A stretch of DNA of 64,000 nt from Pseudomonas vlassakiae. Lineage in GTDB: Bacteria; Pseudomonadota; Gammaproteobacteria; Pseudomonadales; Pseudomonadaceae. Where the stretch lies: contig NZ_JABWRP020000018.1 in the NCBI RefSeq assembly GCF_014269035.2, positions 1-64,000 on the forward strand, written 5' to 3'. The number at the start of each line of letters is the position of its first letter. Position 1 is the stretch's first letter. Positions 43,530 to 52,516 of the stretch are shown one piece after another. A program made the translations under genes and the position numbers. The notes beneath the pieces are model-generated. The model had not been told where the DNA came from and did not search any database. It worked only from the letters and a program-made list of their open reading frames with translations.

Positions 43530-44435
43530 ATGGCCTTCAGCAGCGACTCCCTGGCAATTTTCCTCGCGGTGCTGGAAGCGGGTTCGTTCTCTGCCGCCGC
43601 CCGCAAGCTGGGGCGTGTGCCGTCTGCCGTGAGCATGGCCATCGCGCAACTGGAGGCCGAACTGGACCTGGCCCTGTTCGACCGCGCCACCCGCAAGGCC
43701 TTGCCAACCAGCGCCGCCCTGGCCCTGGAGCCCCAGGCGCGGCAGGTGATCTGCCAGCTCAACCTGCTCGACGCCCAGGCCCTGCAGTTGCACCAAGGGC
43801 TGGAAAAGCGCCTGAGCATCGCCATGGCCCCGGAACTGCAGACCGGCCGCTGGAGCCAGCCGCTGGAAACCCTGGCGAAGGAATTTCCCAGCCTGGAGAT
43901 CGAAGTGCGCTCGGCGACCCAGACCGAGGCGGTGCGCTTGCTGCATGAAGGCAGCGTGCAACTGGCGCTGGTGTTCGAACGCCCGGGGATCGATGAGCGC
44001 GAGTCCTTTCTCGAAGCAGGCAGCCAGTTGCTGGTGGCCGTCGCGTCACCGCGTCATCCGGCTGGCAGCAACAGTGGCACGCCGCTGCCTGAGGAAGCGT
44101 TTGCCGAACAGCGGCAGATCATCGTCGCCTCTGGCAAGGCCACCGGTTCGGACCCACGCATGGTGCTGTCGCGGCGGATCTGGTTGACCGACAGCTACCT
44201 GGCAACGCTCGACCTGGTGCAGTCCGGCCTGGGCTGGGCCTACTTGCCGCAGCCGCTGGTGGAGCCCCTTATTGCCTCGGGTGCGCTGGCCGAGGTGCGC
44301 TTTGACAACATGGCCAGTCGGTTGCGGTTGTGGGTAGACATCATCTGGCTGAAGCCCAGGCCGTTGGGTTTGGGCGCCAGGCGCTACCTGGAAGTCATGC
44401 GCCAGCTGTTCGAAAAGGAACCCCCAAGAGCCTGA
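43530..44435 (+). CDS. LysR-type transcriptional regulator
   Basis: Regulator of 301 residues with the LysR winged helix (LAIFLAVLEAGSFSAAARKLGRVPSAVSMAIAQLEAEL) and an effector domain. The ATG at 43530 gives the standard N-terminus; the preceding in-frame bases overlap the fusion gene. It lies 61 bases after the kinase-aminotransferase fusion on the same strand, so it may be co-transcribed with it or act on it, but this is unproven. It converges on kdpE. Confidence 0.87.
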   Translation: MAFSSDSLAIFLAVLEAGSFSAAARKLGRVPSAVSMAIAQLEAELDLALFDRATRKALPTSAALALEPQARQVICQLNLLDAQALQLHQGLEKRLSIAMAPELQTGRWSQPLETLAKEFPSLEIEVRSATQTEAVRLLHEGSVQLALVFERPGIDERESFLEAGSQLLVAVASPRHPAGSNSGTPLPEEAFAEQRQIIVASGKATGSDPRMVLSRRIWLTDSYLATLDLVQSGLGWAYLPQPLVEPLIASGALAEVRFDNMASRLRLWVDIIWLKPRPLGLGARRYLEVMRQLFEKEPPRA

Positions 44436-44446
44436 AACACAGGCTC
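44428..44446. terminator. Hairpin between convergent LysR and kdpE genes
   Basis: GAGCCTG and CAGGCTC form a perfect seven-base-pair stem with a five-base loop. It overlaps the LysR stop codon and lies 27 bases past the kdpE stop. It could end transcripts from both sides, although T-runs are weak. Confidence 0.45.
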
Positions 44447-44473
44447 CCATAGAGTGCCCTGCCCGGCTTCAGT

Positions 44474-45169
44474 TCAGGGCTGCGGTGCCACCAGGCGGTA
44501 GCCGACCCCGGCCTCGGTAATGATGAACCGCGGCGCGGTCGGGTCATCGCCAAGCTTCTGCCTTAAATGCCCCACCACGATGCGCAGGTAATGGGTGTCG
44601 TCGACATGCGTCGGCCCCCAGATGTCCTTGAGCAATTGCTGCTGGGTAATCACCCGGCCCGGATGCCCGGCCAGTTGCGCCAGCAGGGCATACTCCTTGC
44701 GCGTCAGCGCGATCTCCACCCCCGCCAGGGTCACTTTGCGAAAGGCGAAATCCACCACCAGCGGCCCGAAGCTTGCCGTCACTTCGCTACCACCGGACTG
44801 CGGCACCTGACGCAACAACGCGCGCACCCGGGCCAGGAATTCCTGGATGCCGAAAGGCTTGGTCACGTAGTCATTGGCGCCGCCATCCAGCGCGTCGACC
44901 TTCTGCACCTCACTGGCCCGCACCGACAGCACCAGCACCGGTACCGCGCTCCACTCGCGCAACTCGCGCAGCACGTGCTGGCCGTCCATGTCGGGCAGGC
45001 CCAGGTCGAGCACCACCAGGTCGGGCTTGGCCAGCGCGGCCTGGGCCAGGCCTTCGCTGCCGGTGGCGGCTTCGATCACCTTGTAGCCTTGGGAACTGAG
45101 GCTGATGCGCAGGAACTTGCGGATCTGTGGTTCATCGTCAATGACCAACAGGGTGGCGGACTGGCTCAT
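44474..45169 (-). CDS. kdpE: Response regulator KdpE
   Basis: OmpR-family regulator of 231 residues that activates kdpFABC under potassium limitation. The receiver domain has acidic D11 and D12, phospho-acceptor D55 in VVLDLGLPDMDG and K104 in DYVTKPFG. The C-terminal winged helix reads LTRKEYALLAQLAGHPGRVITQQQLLKDIWG ... YLRIVVGHLRQKL. The ATG at 45169 overlaps the kdpD stop by four bases, so the pair is co-translated. Confidence 0.95.
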   Translation of the reverse strand: MSQSATLLVIDDEPQIRKFLRISLSSQGYKVIEAATGSEGLAQAALAKPDLVVLDLGLPDMDGQHVLRELREWSAVPVLVLSVRASEVQKVDALDGGANDYVTKPFGIQEFLARVRALLRQVPQSGGSEVTASFGPLVVDFAFRKVTLAGVEIALTRKEYALLAQLAGHPGRVITQQQLLKDIWGPTHVDDTHYLRIVVGHLRQKLGDDPTAPRFIITEAGVGYRLVAPQP

Positions 45170-47820
45170 GGGGTTTCGCTTTCGGCTTCTGGTTGCTGGG
45201 GCAGCGGCAAGCATAGAGTGATGCAGGTGCCGTGGCCATCGATGCCTTCGCCGACCAGGATCTGCCCGCCGTGAGCACCGATCATGCCCTGGCAGATCGC
45301 CAGGCCCAGGCCGGTGCCCTGCCCGCCGCGATCGCCACGGGCAGCGGTGTAGAACATGTCGAAGATCTTTTCGCGTTCGGCCAGCGGGATGCCGGGGCCC
45401 TGGTCGCTGACGGCAAAATGCAGCTGCTCATCGTGTACCGAGACCTGCAGGTCCAGGCGACCTTGGGCGGGCGAGAAGCGTGCGGCGTTTTCCAGCACGT
45501 TGATCAGTGCCTGCTCGATCAACGCCGCATGCACGAACAGCAGTGGCAGCTCGCCGGGCACCTCGGTATGTACCTGCAAGGGCGCCAGTACCGCGCGCAG
45601 GCGGTTGAGGGCGCTGCCGACAATATCGGCCGGGGCCACCCAGTCGCGGGCCAGCTTGAGGCCGCCGTGGCCGAGGCGGGTCATGTCCAGCAGGTTCTGG
45701 ATGTAGCGGTCCAGGCGTTCCGCTTCGTTACGCGTGCCTTCGAGCAGCTCGCGGCGGTCTTCGACGGGGATCGCCTCGCCCAGCGCCAGCAGGCTGTCGA
45801 TGCTGCCGCGCATGGCGGTCAGCGGGGTGCGCAGGTCGTGCGACACCGAGGCCAGCAGGGCGCTGCGCAACTGCTCGGTTTCGCCGTGCAGGCGGGCGGC
45901 TTCGAGCTGTTCGGCCAGCCGGGCACGGGCCAGGGCCTGGGCCAGGGGTTGGCCGAGTGCCATCAACAGGCGCCGGCGCTGGGCACTCAGTGGCTCGCCG
46001 GAGCGCGGGCGTACACCGAGCAGGGCCAGTGGCCGGTCGTCAACCGCCAACGGCCACCACCACCAGCGGCCATTGGGCAAGGTATCGCTGCCGTGGCCTG
46101 CTGCCTGGCCATGCTGCCAGGCCCACTCGGCGGCGGCACGCTCGTTGTCGCTCAACGCCTGGGCTTCGCCACTCGCCACCTGCAGCAGGCCTTCGCTGTT
46201 GCGCTCCAGCAGGCAGACCTGTACGTCTTTCCAGCCATTGAGGTGGCGACCGGCAGCGTTGAACACCGCCTGGCGGTCGGTGGCCACGGTCAGCCGACGC
46301 GACAGGTCGAGCAGCTGGTTGGTCTGCGCCTGGGTTTCGCGCAGGGCCTGCAACTGGCTGCGCTGGCGGGCCGCGAGGTTGCCGGTGAGGGCTGCCATGA
46401 GCAGGAAGAACACCAGCGTCAGCACATCCTCCTCTCGCTGGATGGCAAACGAGAAATTCGGCGGGATGAACAGGAAGTCGTAGGTCAGGAACGACAGCGC
46501 CGCACAGGCCAGCGCCGGGCCCAGGCTGCTGCGCACGGCCACCAGCAGCACGGCGGCAAGGAACACCAGCGAGATGTTGGGCAGCGCCAGCACGCTCGAC
46601 ACGCCCCAGGCGAGGCCCGCTGCCAGCACGGTCGCCACCAGCGCCAGCAGGTAATGGCGCCACACCCACACCCGGCTCACCGCCGCACGTGCCGGCCGTG
46701 CCTGGCTGTCGCGGTCGAGCACGTTGATTTCCAGGCCATGGCTTTCACGCAGCAGCCGGGTAGCGACACCGGCGCCGAACAGGCGCCGCCGCAGCCGGTC
46801 ACGGGATTGCCCGACCAGCACCAGGCTGGCACGACGCTCGGCGGCGTGCTGGATCAAGGTCCGCGCCACTTCGCCGGCACGCAGCAGCACCACCTCGCCG
46901 CCCAGGCGCTCGGCCAGTTGCTGGGCCGCCTGCAGGCGCTGGCGGGCGGCTTCGTCACGCAGCCGGCCGTTGTCGACGTGCACCAGGCTCCATGGCAGGT
47001 GGCGACGCTGGGCAACGCGGCTGGCGTGGCGCACCAGGCGCTCGGCCTGGTCATCGCCATCCACGCCCACCAGCAAGCGCCCGCGCAAGGCCGGAGCCGC
47101 TTCGCCGCGCAGGCGGTAACCGTGGGCCAGGTCGGCATCGACCTGGGCGGCGGCGGTCTGCATGGCCAGTTCGCGCAGGGCGGTGAGGTTGGTTTGCGAG
47201 AAATAGGCATCGATGGCGGCGCGCGCCTGCTCCGGCACGTACACCTTGCCCTCGCGCAGGCGTTCGAGCAGTTCGCGTGGCGGCAGGTCGATCAGCACCA
47301 GTTCGAAGGCTTCCTGCAGCACCCAGTCAGGCAGGGTTTCACGCACCTGTACGCCGGTAATGCCGCGGACTTTGTCATTAAGGCTTTCCAGGTGCTGGAC
47401 ATTGACCGTGGTGTACACGTCGATACCGGCGGCGAGCAGTTCCTGCACGTCCTGCCAGCGTTTGGCGTGGCGGCTGCCGGGGGCGTTGGTGTGGGCCAGT
47501 TCGTCGACCAGGGCCAAGGTCGGGGCAGCCTTGAGCAGGCCGTCGAGGTCCATTTCCTCGAGGGTGACACCACGGTATTCGCTGCGCAGCAGCGGTTGCT
47601 GGAGCAGGCCGCCGAGCAGCGCTTCGGTTTCGCTGCGGCCGTGGGTTTCGACCACCCCGGCCAACACTCGCACGCCCTGGCGTTGCTGGGCGTGGGCGGC
47701 CTGGAGCATGGCGAAGGTCTTGCCCACGCCCGGGGCGGCGCCAAGGAAGACCTTGAGCCGGCCGCGACCGCTGCGTGGGAGGGTGGCCAACAGCGCGTCT
47801 GCGCGGGTGGAGTCACTCAT
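45166..47820 (-). CDS. kdpD: Sensor histidine kinase KdpD
   Basis: Membrane kinase of 884 residues. The N-terminal KdpD domain has Walker A GAAPGVGKT at residues 27-35 and the DELAHTNAPGSRHAKRWQDV motif. A USP-like domain follows (about 240-370), then four transmembrane helices (about 395-490, DUF4118), a GAF-like segment, the phospho-acceptor H661 in SVSHDLRTPL and the HATPase domain with GTGLGLAICQG. It senses low potassium and phosphorylates KdpE. It follows kdpC by 60 bases. Confidence 0.95.
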   Translation of the reverse strand: MSDSTRADALLATLPRSGRGRLKVFLGAAPGVGKTFAMLQAAHAQQRQGVRVLAGVVETHGRSETEALLGGLLQQPLLRSEYRGVTLEEMDLDGLLKAAPTLALVDELAHTNAPGSRHAKRWQDVQELLAAGIDVYTTVNVQHLESLNDKVRGITGVQVRETLPDWVLQEAFELVLIDLPPRELLERLREGKVYVPEQARAAIDAYFSQTNLTALRELAMQTAAAQVDADLAHGYRLRGEAAPALRGRLLVGVDGDDQAERLVRHASRVAQRRHLPWSLVHVDNGRLRDEAARQRLQAAQQLAERLGGEVVLLRAGEVARTLIQHAAERRASLVLVGQSRDRLRRRLFGAGVATRLLRESHGLEINVLDRDSQARPARAAVSRVWVWRHYLLALVATVLAAGLAWGVSSVLALPNISLVFLAAVLLVAVRSSLGPALACAALSFLTYDFLFIPPNFSFAIQREEDVLTLVFFLLMAALTGNLAARQRSQLQALRETQAQTNQLLDLSRRLTVATDRQAVFNAAGRHLNGWKDVQVCLLERNSEGLLQVASGEAQALSDNERAAAEWAWQHGQAAGHGSDTLPNGRWWWWPLAVDDRPLALLGVRPRSGEPLSAQRRRLLMALGQPLAQALARARLAEQLEAARLHGETEQLRSALLASVSHDLRTPLTAMRGSIDSLLALGEAIPVEDRRELLEGTRNEAERLDRYIQNLLDMTRLGHGGLKLARDWVAPADIVGSALNRLRAVLAPLQVHTEVPGELPLLFVHAALIEQALINVLENAARFSPAQGRLDLQVSVHDEQLHFAVSDQGPGIPLAEREKIFDMFYTAARGDRGGQGTGLGLAICQGMIGAHGGQILVGEGIDGHGTCITLCLPLPQQPEAESETP

Positions 47821-47880
47821 TTATCATCCTTCAGAAGTTGCACCATTGCGTATTCCCTGGGCCTGCAGAGCAGACCACGG

Positions 47881-48426
47881 TCAAAGATGTTCCAGCGCCT
47901 GGTTCAGGGCCAGCACATTGACCACCGGTGGCCCGATCAATGGGTGGAGGGTGGCCTCTTCCAGCAAGGCTTGCAAGCGCTCTACCGGCACCTGCCGCGC
48001 TGCCGCTACCCGAGGAATCTGGTAGGCCACGGCTTGCGGTGGCAGGTGCGGGTCCAGCCCGCTGCCCGAGGTGGTCAGCAACGCCTGCGGCACCGGCCCC
48101 AGCTGCGCCTGGTACAGCACCGCCGCATCGCCCTTGACCCGTTCGGCCAGCGCCGGGTTGCTCGGTGCCAGGTTGCTCGCGCCACTGGCGACAGTGGCAA
48201 AGGCACCGGCAGAAGGCCGTGGATGGAACCAGCCATCACCCTGGAAATCCTGGGCGATCAAGGCCGAACCCCGCACCTGCCCGCGCTCATCGCGCACCAG
48301 GCTGCCATTGGCCTGCTCGGGGAACGCCAGTTGGGCAACCCCGGTCACCGCCAGCGGGTAAAGGGCGCCGGTGACCACGGTCATCAGCAGGATCAGGCTC
48401 AGCGCCGGGCGTACGTAACGATTCAT
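47881..48426 (-). CDS. kdpC: Potassium-transporting ATPase subunit KdpC
   Basis: Single-span membrane subunit of 181 residues. The N-terminal helix (ALSLILLMTVVTGALYPLAVTGVAQLAF) is followed by a periplasmic domain with GSALIAQDFQGDGWFHPRPSA and TTSGSGLDPHLPPQAVAYQIPRVA, both family landmarks. It stabilises the KdpA-KdpB complex. Ten bases separate it from kdpB. Confidence 0.95.
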   Translation of the reverse strand: MNRYVRPALSLILLMTVVTGALYPLAVTGVAQLAFPEQANGSLVRDERGQVRGSALIAQDFQGDGWFHPRPSAGAFATVASGASNLAPSNPALAERVKGDAAVLYQAQLGPVPQALLTTSGSGLDPHLPPQAVAYQIPRVAAARQVPVERLQALLEEATLHPLIGPPVVNVLALNQALEHL

Positions 48427-48436
48427 GATGGCCTCC

Positions 48437-50491
48437 TCAGACCAGGTGCAGGGCAGTGAGCAGCAGGTCGATCAGCTTGATCCCGGCAAACGGCACCAGG
48501 ATGCCGCCCAGCCCATAGATCAGCAGGTTGCGCCGCAGCAGGTGCGCCGCGCTCGCCGCCTGCACGCGCACGCCGCGCAGGGCCAGCGGGATGAGCGCGA
48601 TGATGATCAGCGCGTTGAACACGATCGCCGAGAGGATCGCACTCTGCGGGCTGGCCAGCTGCATCAGGTTGAGCACGCCAAGCTGCGGGTAGATGGCGGC
48701 GAACAGCGCCGGCAGGATGGCGAAGTACTTGGCCACGTCGTTGGCAATGGAGAAAGTGGTCAGCGCACCGCGGGTCACCAGCAGCTCCTTGCCCACCTGT
48801 ACCACGTCCAGCAGCTTGGTCGGGTCGCTGTCCAGGTCGACCATGTTGGCCGCCTCGCGCGCGGCCTGGGTGCCATCGTTCATGGCCATGCCGACGTCGG
48901 CCTGGGCCAGCGCCGGGGCGTCGTTGGCGCCGTCGCCGCACATCGCCACCAGGCGGCCATCGTTCTGCTCCTGGCGGATACGTGCCAGCTTCTTCTCCGG
49001 CGTGGCTTCGGCGAGCACGTCGTCCACCCCGGCCTCGGCCGCGATGGCGGCGGCGGTCAGCGGGTTGTCACCGGTCACCATCACGGTGCGGATGCCCAGC
49101 TTGCGCAGCTCGGCGAAACGTTCGCGGATGCCCGGCTTGACCACGTCCTTGAGGTGGATCACGCCGAGCAGGCGTTTGTCCAGGCACACCAGCAGCGGGG
49201 TGCCACCGCTCTGGGCGATGCGCTCCACTTCACGGGCCAGCGCGGCAGGCAAGTCCAGGCGCTGCATGCCGACGAAGGCCAACACGGCATCGACGGCACC
49301 CTTGCGGTAGCGGCGCTGCTGGAAGTCGATGCCCGACAGGCGGGTCTCGGCACTGAAGGCGATGGCCTGGTACTGCCCGGCTGACGGTTCGACGAAGTCG
49401 TGCAACTGGCGCAGGTACTCGACGATCGACTTGCCTTCGGCGGTGTCGTCGGCCAGCGAAGCGAGCAAGGCACCCTCCCCCAGCTCCTTGGCGGTCACGC
49501 CCGGGGCCGCATGCAGGGCGCTGCAGCGGCGGTTGCCGAAGGTAATGGTGCCGGTCTTGTCGAGCATCAACGTGTGCACGTCGCCGGCCGCCTCGACCGC
49601 GCGGCCGGAGCGGGCGATCACATTCAGGCGCACCAGGCGGTCCATGCCGGCGATGCCGATGGCCGAGAGCAGGCCGCCGATGGTAGTGGGGATCAGCGTC
49701 ACCAGCAGCGCAGCGAGGAAGATCAGCGGCAGGCTGCCTCCAGCAAAGTGCGCGAACGGTTGCAGGGTCACCACCACGATCAGGAAGATCAGGGTCAGGC
49801 CGATCAGCAGGATATCGAGGGCGATTTCGTTGGGGGTCTTCTGCCGTTTGGCGCCTTCGACCAGGGCAATCATGCGGTCCAGGGTCGACTCGCCGGGGTT
49901 GCTGGTAATACGGATCAGCAGCCAGTCGGAGACCAGCCGGGTGTTGCCGGTCACGGCCGAGCGGTCGCCGCCGGATTCGCGGATGACCGGTGCGGATTCG
50001 CCGGTGATGGCCGCTTCGTTGACCGCCGCGATGCCTTCGAGCACCTCGCCGTCGCCAGGGATCATCTCGCCAGCCACCACCCGCACCACATCGTCCTTGC
50101 GCAGCGCGGTGGCGGCGACGCTTTCGAAACTGCCATCGCGCTTGCGGCGCTGTGCCGTCAGCCCCTGGCTACCCGCCTTCAGGCTGTCGGCGCGGGCCTT
50201 GCCACGGCCTTCGGCAAGGGCTTCGGCGAAGTTGGCGAACAGCACGGTGAACCACAGCCACAGGGCAATCTGCGCGGCAACGCCGCTGCTGACGCCATTG
50301 CCAGGCGCGAAACACAATGCGGTGGTGAGGATGGCCGTCAGGGCGACCACCAGCATCACCGGTGCCCGCTTCAGCTGGCGCGGGTCGAGCTTGACGAAGG
50401 CCTGTACCAGCGCCGGGCGCCACAGGGCCGCGAAACGGGTCTGATCCTTGGCGCTGTGTGAGGCTTTCACTTCAGGAATGGGCATGTTCAT
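48437..50491 (-). CDS. kdpB: Potassium-transporting P-type ATPase subunit KdpB
   Basis: Catalytic subunit of 684 residues. The phosphorylation site D311 in MLDKTGTITFGN, the actuator loop GESAPVIRESGG, the hinge MVTGDNPLTAAAIAAEAGVDD and the GDGANDAPALAQADVGMAM motif are intact. ATP hydrolysis here drives potassium uptake through KdpA. It follows kdpA by ten bases. Confidence 0.96.
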   Translation of the reverse strand: MNMPIPEVKASHSAKDQTRFAALWRPALVQAFVKLDPRQLKRAPVMLVVALTAILTTALCFAPGNGVSSGVAAQIALWLWFTVLFANFAEALAEGRGKARADSLKAGSQGLTAQRRKRDGSFESVAATALRKDDVVRVVAGEMIPGDGEVLEGIAAVNEAAITGESAPVIRESGGDRSAVTGNTRLVSDWLLIRITSNPGESTLDRMIALVEGAKRQKTPNEIALDILLIGLTLIFLIVVVTLQPFAHFAGGSLPLIFLAALLVTLIPTTIGGLLSAIGIAGMDRLVRLNVIARSGRAVEAAGDVHTLMLDKTGTITFGNRRCSALHAAPGVTAKELGEGALLASLADDTAEGKSIVEYLRQLHDFVEPSAGQYQAIAFSAETRLSGIDFQQRRYRKGAVDAVLAFVGMQRLDLPAALAREVERIAQSGGTPLLVCLDKRLLGVIHLKDVVKPGIRERFAELRKLGIRTVMVTGDNPLTAAAIAAEAGVDDVLAEATPEKKLARIRQEQNDGRLVAMCGDGANDAPALAQADVGMAMNDGTQAAREAANMVDLDSDPTKLLDVVQVGKELLVTRGALTTFSIANDVAKYFAILPALFAAIYPQLGVLNLMQLASPQSAILSAIVFNALIIIALIPLALRGVRVQAASAAHLLRRNLLIYGLGGILVPFAGIKLIDLLLTALHLV

Positions 50492-50501
50492 GGATGATTC
50501 C

Positions 50502-52196
50502 TCAGAAACCCAGGCTCAGTTGTTCGGCGATCGGCCCGAGGGCCAGGGTCGGCAGGAAGGTCAGGCCACCGACCAGCAGGATGGTCACCAGCAACAGGCA
50601 GGCGAACAGCGGGCCGTGGGTGGGGAAACTGTTGCTGCCCTGCGGCGCGCTCTTCTTCGCCGCCAGGCTGCCGGCCAGGGCCAGGATCGGCAGGATGTAG
50701 CCGAAGCGGCCGATCAGCATGGCCAGGCCGATCATTACGTTGTGGAACACCGTGTTGGCGCCAAACCCGGCGAACGCCGAGCCGTTGTTGGCAGTGGCCG
50801 AGGTATAGGCATAAAGCAGCTGGCTGAAGCCATGGGCACCTGGGTTGCTGACCGCGCTGGCAGGCCCTGGCAGGCTGGCGGCGATGGCCGCGAGCACCAG
50901 CACGCCGACCGGCATCACCAGCAAGGTAGCCACCAGCAGTTGCACTTCCCGCGCCTGCAGTTTCTTGCCCAGGTATTCTGGCGTCCGACCGATCATCAAC
51001 CCGGCCAAAAACACAGCGATCAGCACGAACAGCAGCATCCCGTAGAGCCCGGCGCCGACACCGCCGAAGATCACTTCACCAACCATCATGTTGACCATCG
51101 CGACCATGCCGGTCAGCGGGTTGAGGCTGTCGTGCATGGCGTTGACCGAGCCATTGGAGGCCGCCGTGGTGGTCACCGTCCACAACACCGAGCCGGTGGT
51201 GCCGAAACGGCTTTCCTTGCCCTCCATGGGCGCGCTCTGCTGCACCTGGGCGCTCTCCAGCGCCGGATTCGGCTGGTATTCCGACCACAGCGCCGTGGCG
51301 CCGCCAAGCAGGAACAGGCCAAGCATGCAGGCGATGATGGCGCGGCTCTGGCGCAGGTCCTTGACGTAGTGGCCGAAGGTGAACACCAGCGCCACCGGGA
51401 TCAGGATGATCGAGGCCACCTCGAACAGGTTGCTCCAGGCCGTAGGGTTTTCGAACGGGTGTGCCGAGTTGACGCCGAAGAAGCCACCGCCATTGGTGCC
51501 CAGCTGCTTGATGGCGATCTGGCTGGCAGCCGGGCCCAGCGGGATGGTCTGGTCAGCGCCTTGCAGGGTCACGGCGTGGGCGTAGTCGGCGAAGGTCTGC
51601 GGCACGCCCTGCCACACCAACAGCAGCGCCAGCAGCAGGCACAGTGGCAGCAGGCCGTAGAGGGTGGCGCGGGTCATGTCGACCCAGAAGTTGCCCAGGT
51701 TTGTGGTGGAGCGCCGGGCGATGCCACGGCACAGCGCAACCAGCACGGCCAGGCCAGTGGCGGCACTGACGAAGTTCTGCACGGTCAGGCCGAGCATCTG
51801 GCTCAGGTAGCTGACCGAAGCCTCACCGCTGTAGGCCTGCCAGTTGGTGTTGGTGACGAAGCTCACCGCCGTGTTGAATGCCAGCGACCATTCCTGGCCG
51901 GGCAGGTGCTGCGGGTTGAGTGGCAGGTAGCCCTGCAGCAGGAGCACGCTGAACAGCAGCAGGAAACCTGCCAGGTTGAAGGCCAGCAGGGCCAGGGTGT
52001 ACTGCTTCCAGTTCTGCTCTTGATCGGCGCGCACGCCGGCCAGACGATAGCAGCCACGCTCCAACGGCCCGAGCGCGGGGCTCAGCCAGGTGCGCTGCCC
52101 TTCCATGACCTTGTAATAAAAGCGCCCGAGCCAGGGTGCTGGCAACAGCACGATGGCGAAAAAGGCCAACAGCAAAAGGTAATCGTAACTGTGCAT
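50502..52196 (-). CDS. kdpA: Potassium-transporting ATPase potassium-binding subunit KdpA
   Basis: Channel-like subunit of 564 residues with ten membrane helices, related to Trk/Ktr channels. Selectivity-filter-like loops are visible: VSFVTNTNWQAYSGE, GTNGGGFFGVNSAHPFENP, ATTAASNGSVNAMHDSLNP and TSATANNGSAFAGFGAN. It binds and passes K+ in the Kdp complex. It follows kdpF closely. Confidence 0.96.
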   Translation of the reverse strand: MHSYDYLLLLAFFAIVLLPAPWLGRFYYKVMEGQRTWLSPALGPLERGCYRLAGVRADQEQNWKQYTLALLAFNLAGFLLLFSVLLLQGYLPLNPQHLPGQEWSLAFNTAVSFVTNTNWQAYSGEASVSYLSQMLGLTVQNFVSAATGLAVLVALCRGIARRSTTNLGNFWVDMTRATLYGLLPLCLLLALLLVWQGVPQTFADYAHAVTLQGADQTIPLGPAASQIAIKQLGTNGGGFFGVNSAHPFENPTAWSNLFEVASIILIPVALVFTFGHYVKDLRQSRAIIACMLGLFLLGGATALWSEYQPNPALESAQVQQSAPMEGKESRFGTTGSVLWTVTTTAASNGSVNAMHDSLNPLTGMVAMVNMMVGEVIFGGVGAGLYGMLLFVLIAVFLAGLMIGRTPEYLGKKLQAREVQLLVATLLVMPVGVLVLAAIAASLPGPASAVSNPGAHGFSQLLYAYTSATANNGSAFAGFGANTVFHNVMIGLAMLIGRFGYILPILALAGSLAAKKSAPQGSNSFPTHGPLFACLLLVTILLVGGLTFLPTLALGPIAEQLSLGF

Positions 52197-52205
52197 GGCC
52201 GCTCC

Positions 52206-52295
52206 CTAGCTGCGATCGGCGCGCAGCAGCGCTACCAGCAGGTAAACCGCCAAGGCCACTGCCAGCAGCAGTGACAACCCGTCGAGCATGTACAT
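52206..52295 (-). CDS. kdpF: Potassium-transporting ATPase accessory peptide KdpF
   Basis: A 29-residue single-helix membrane peptide (MYMLDGLSLLLAVALAVYLL...RADRS), the same length as E. coli KdpF, which stabilises the Kdp complex. A GGGAG ribosome site lies nine bases before the ATG; a second ATG two codons on is also possible. It is the first gene of the operon, nine bases ahead of kdpA. Confidence 0.9.
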   Translation of the reverse strand: MYMLDGLSLLLAVALAVYLLVALLRADRS

Positions 52296-52385
52296 GAGTG
52301 AGACTCCCCCGTGGTGCGGCCTGGGCCGCTTTGAGGGAATTGTCCGAGGGAGGGACGTAAAGGGGCGAGATCAGGGGGTGGGGAT

Positions 52386-52410
52386 GGGAATAAAGAATGC
52401 GTAAATATGA
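52386..52410 (-). promoter_or_regulatory. Candidate KdpE operator upstream of kdpF
   Basis: On the minus strand a T-rich block (TTTACGCATTCTTTATTCCC) lies about 95 bases before the kdpF start. It contains TTTAC and TTTAT repeats 11 bases apart, start to start, loosely like the T-rich KdpE site of E. coli. It is the only AT-rich stretch in the kdp leader. No clear -35/-10 pair was found. Confidence 0.35.
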
Positions 52411-52430
52411 GGTGTATCGACTGCCTGCAC

Positions 52431-52506
52431 CGGCCCTTTCGCGGGTAAACCCGCTCCTGCAGGGATCACCTGCCCCTTGTGGGAGCGGGTTTACCCGCGA
52501 AGAGGC
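52431..52506. repeat. Inverted pair of REP elements
   Basis: CGCGGGTAAACCCGCTCCTGC and its near reverse complement GGAGCGGGTTTACCCGCG flank a short spacer. It is the same family as the pair at 25058-25121. It lies between kdpF and the stop of the AI-2E-family gene. Confidence 0.85.
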
Positions 52507-52516
52507 CCGTGCAGGT

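Noticed and set aside
45232..48459. Very long open frame (over 1000 codons) on the plus strand opposite kdpD and kdpC
   Set aside because: It lies wholly antisense to clear kdp genes; the translation is Gln/His/Gly-rich with no domain, a common artefact of high-GC codon bias.
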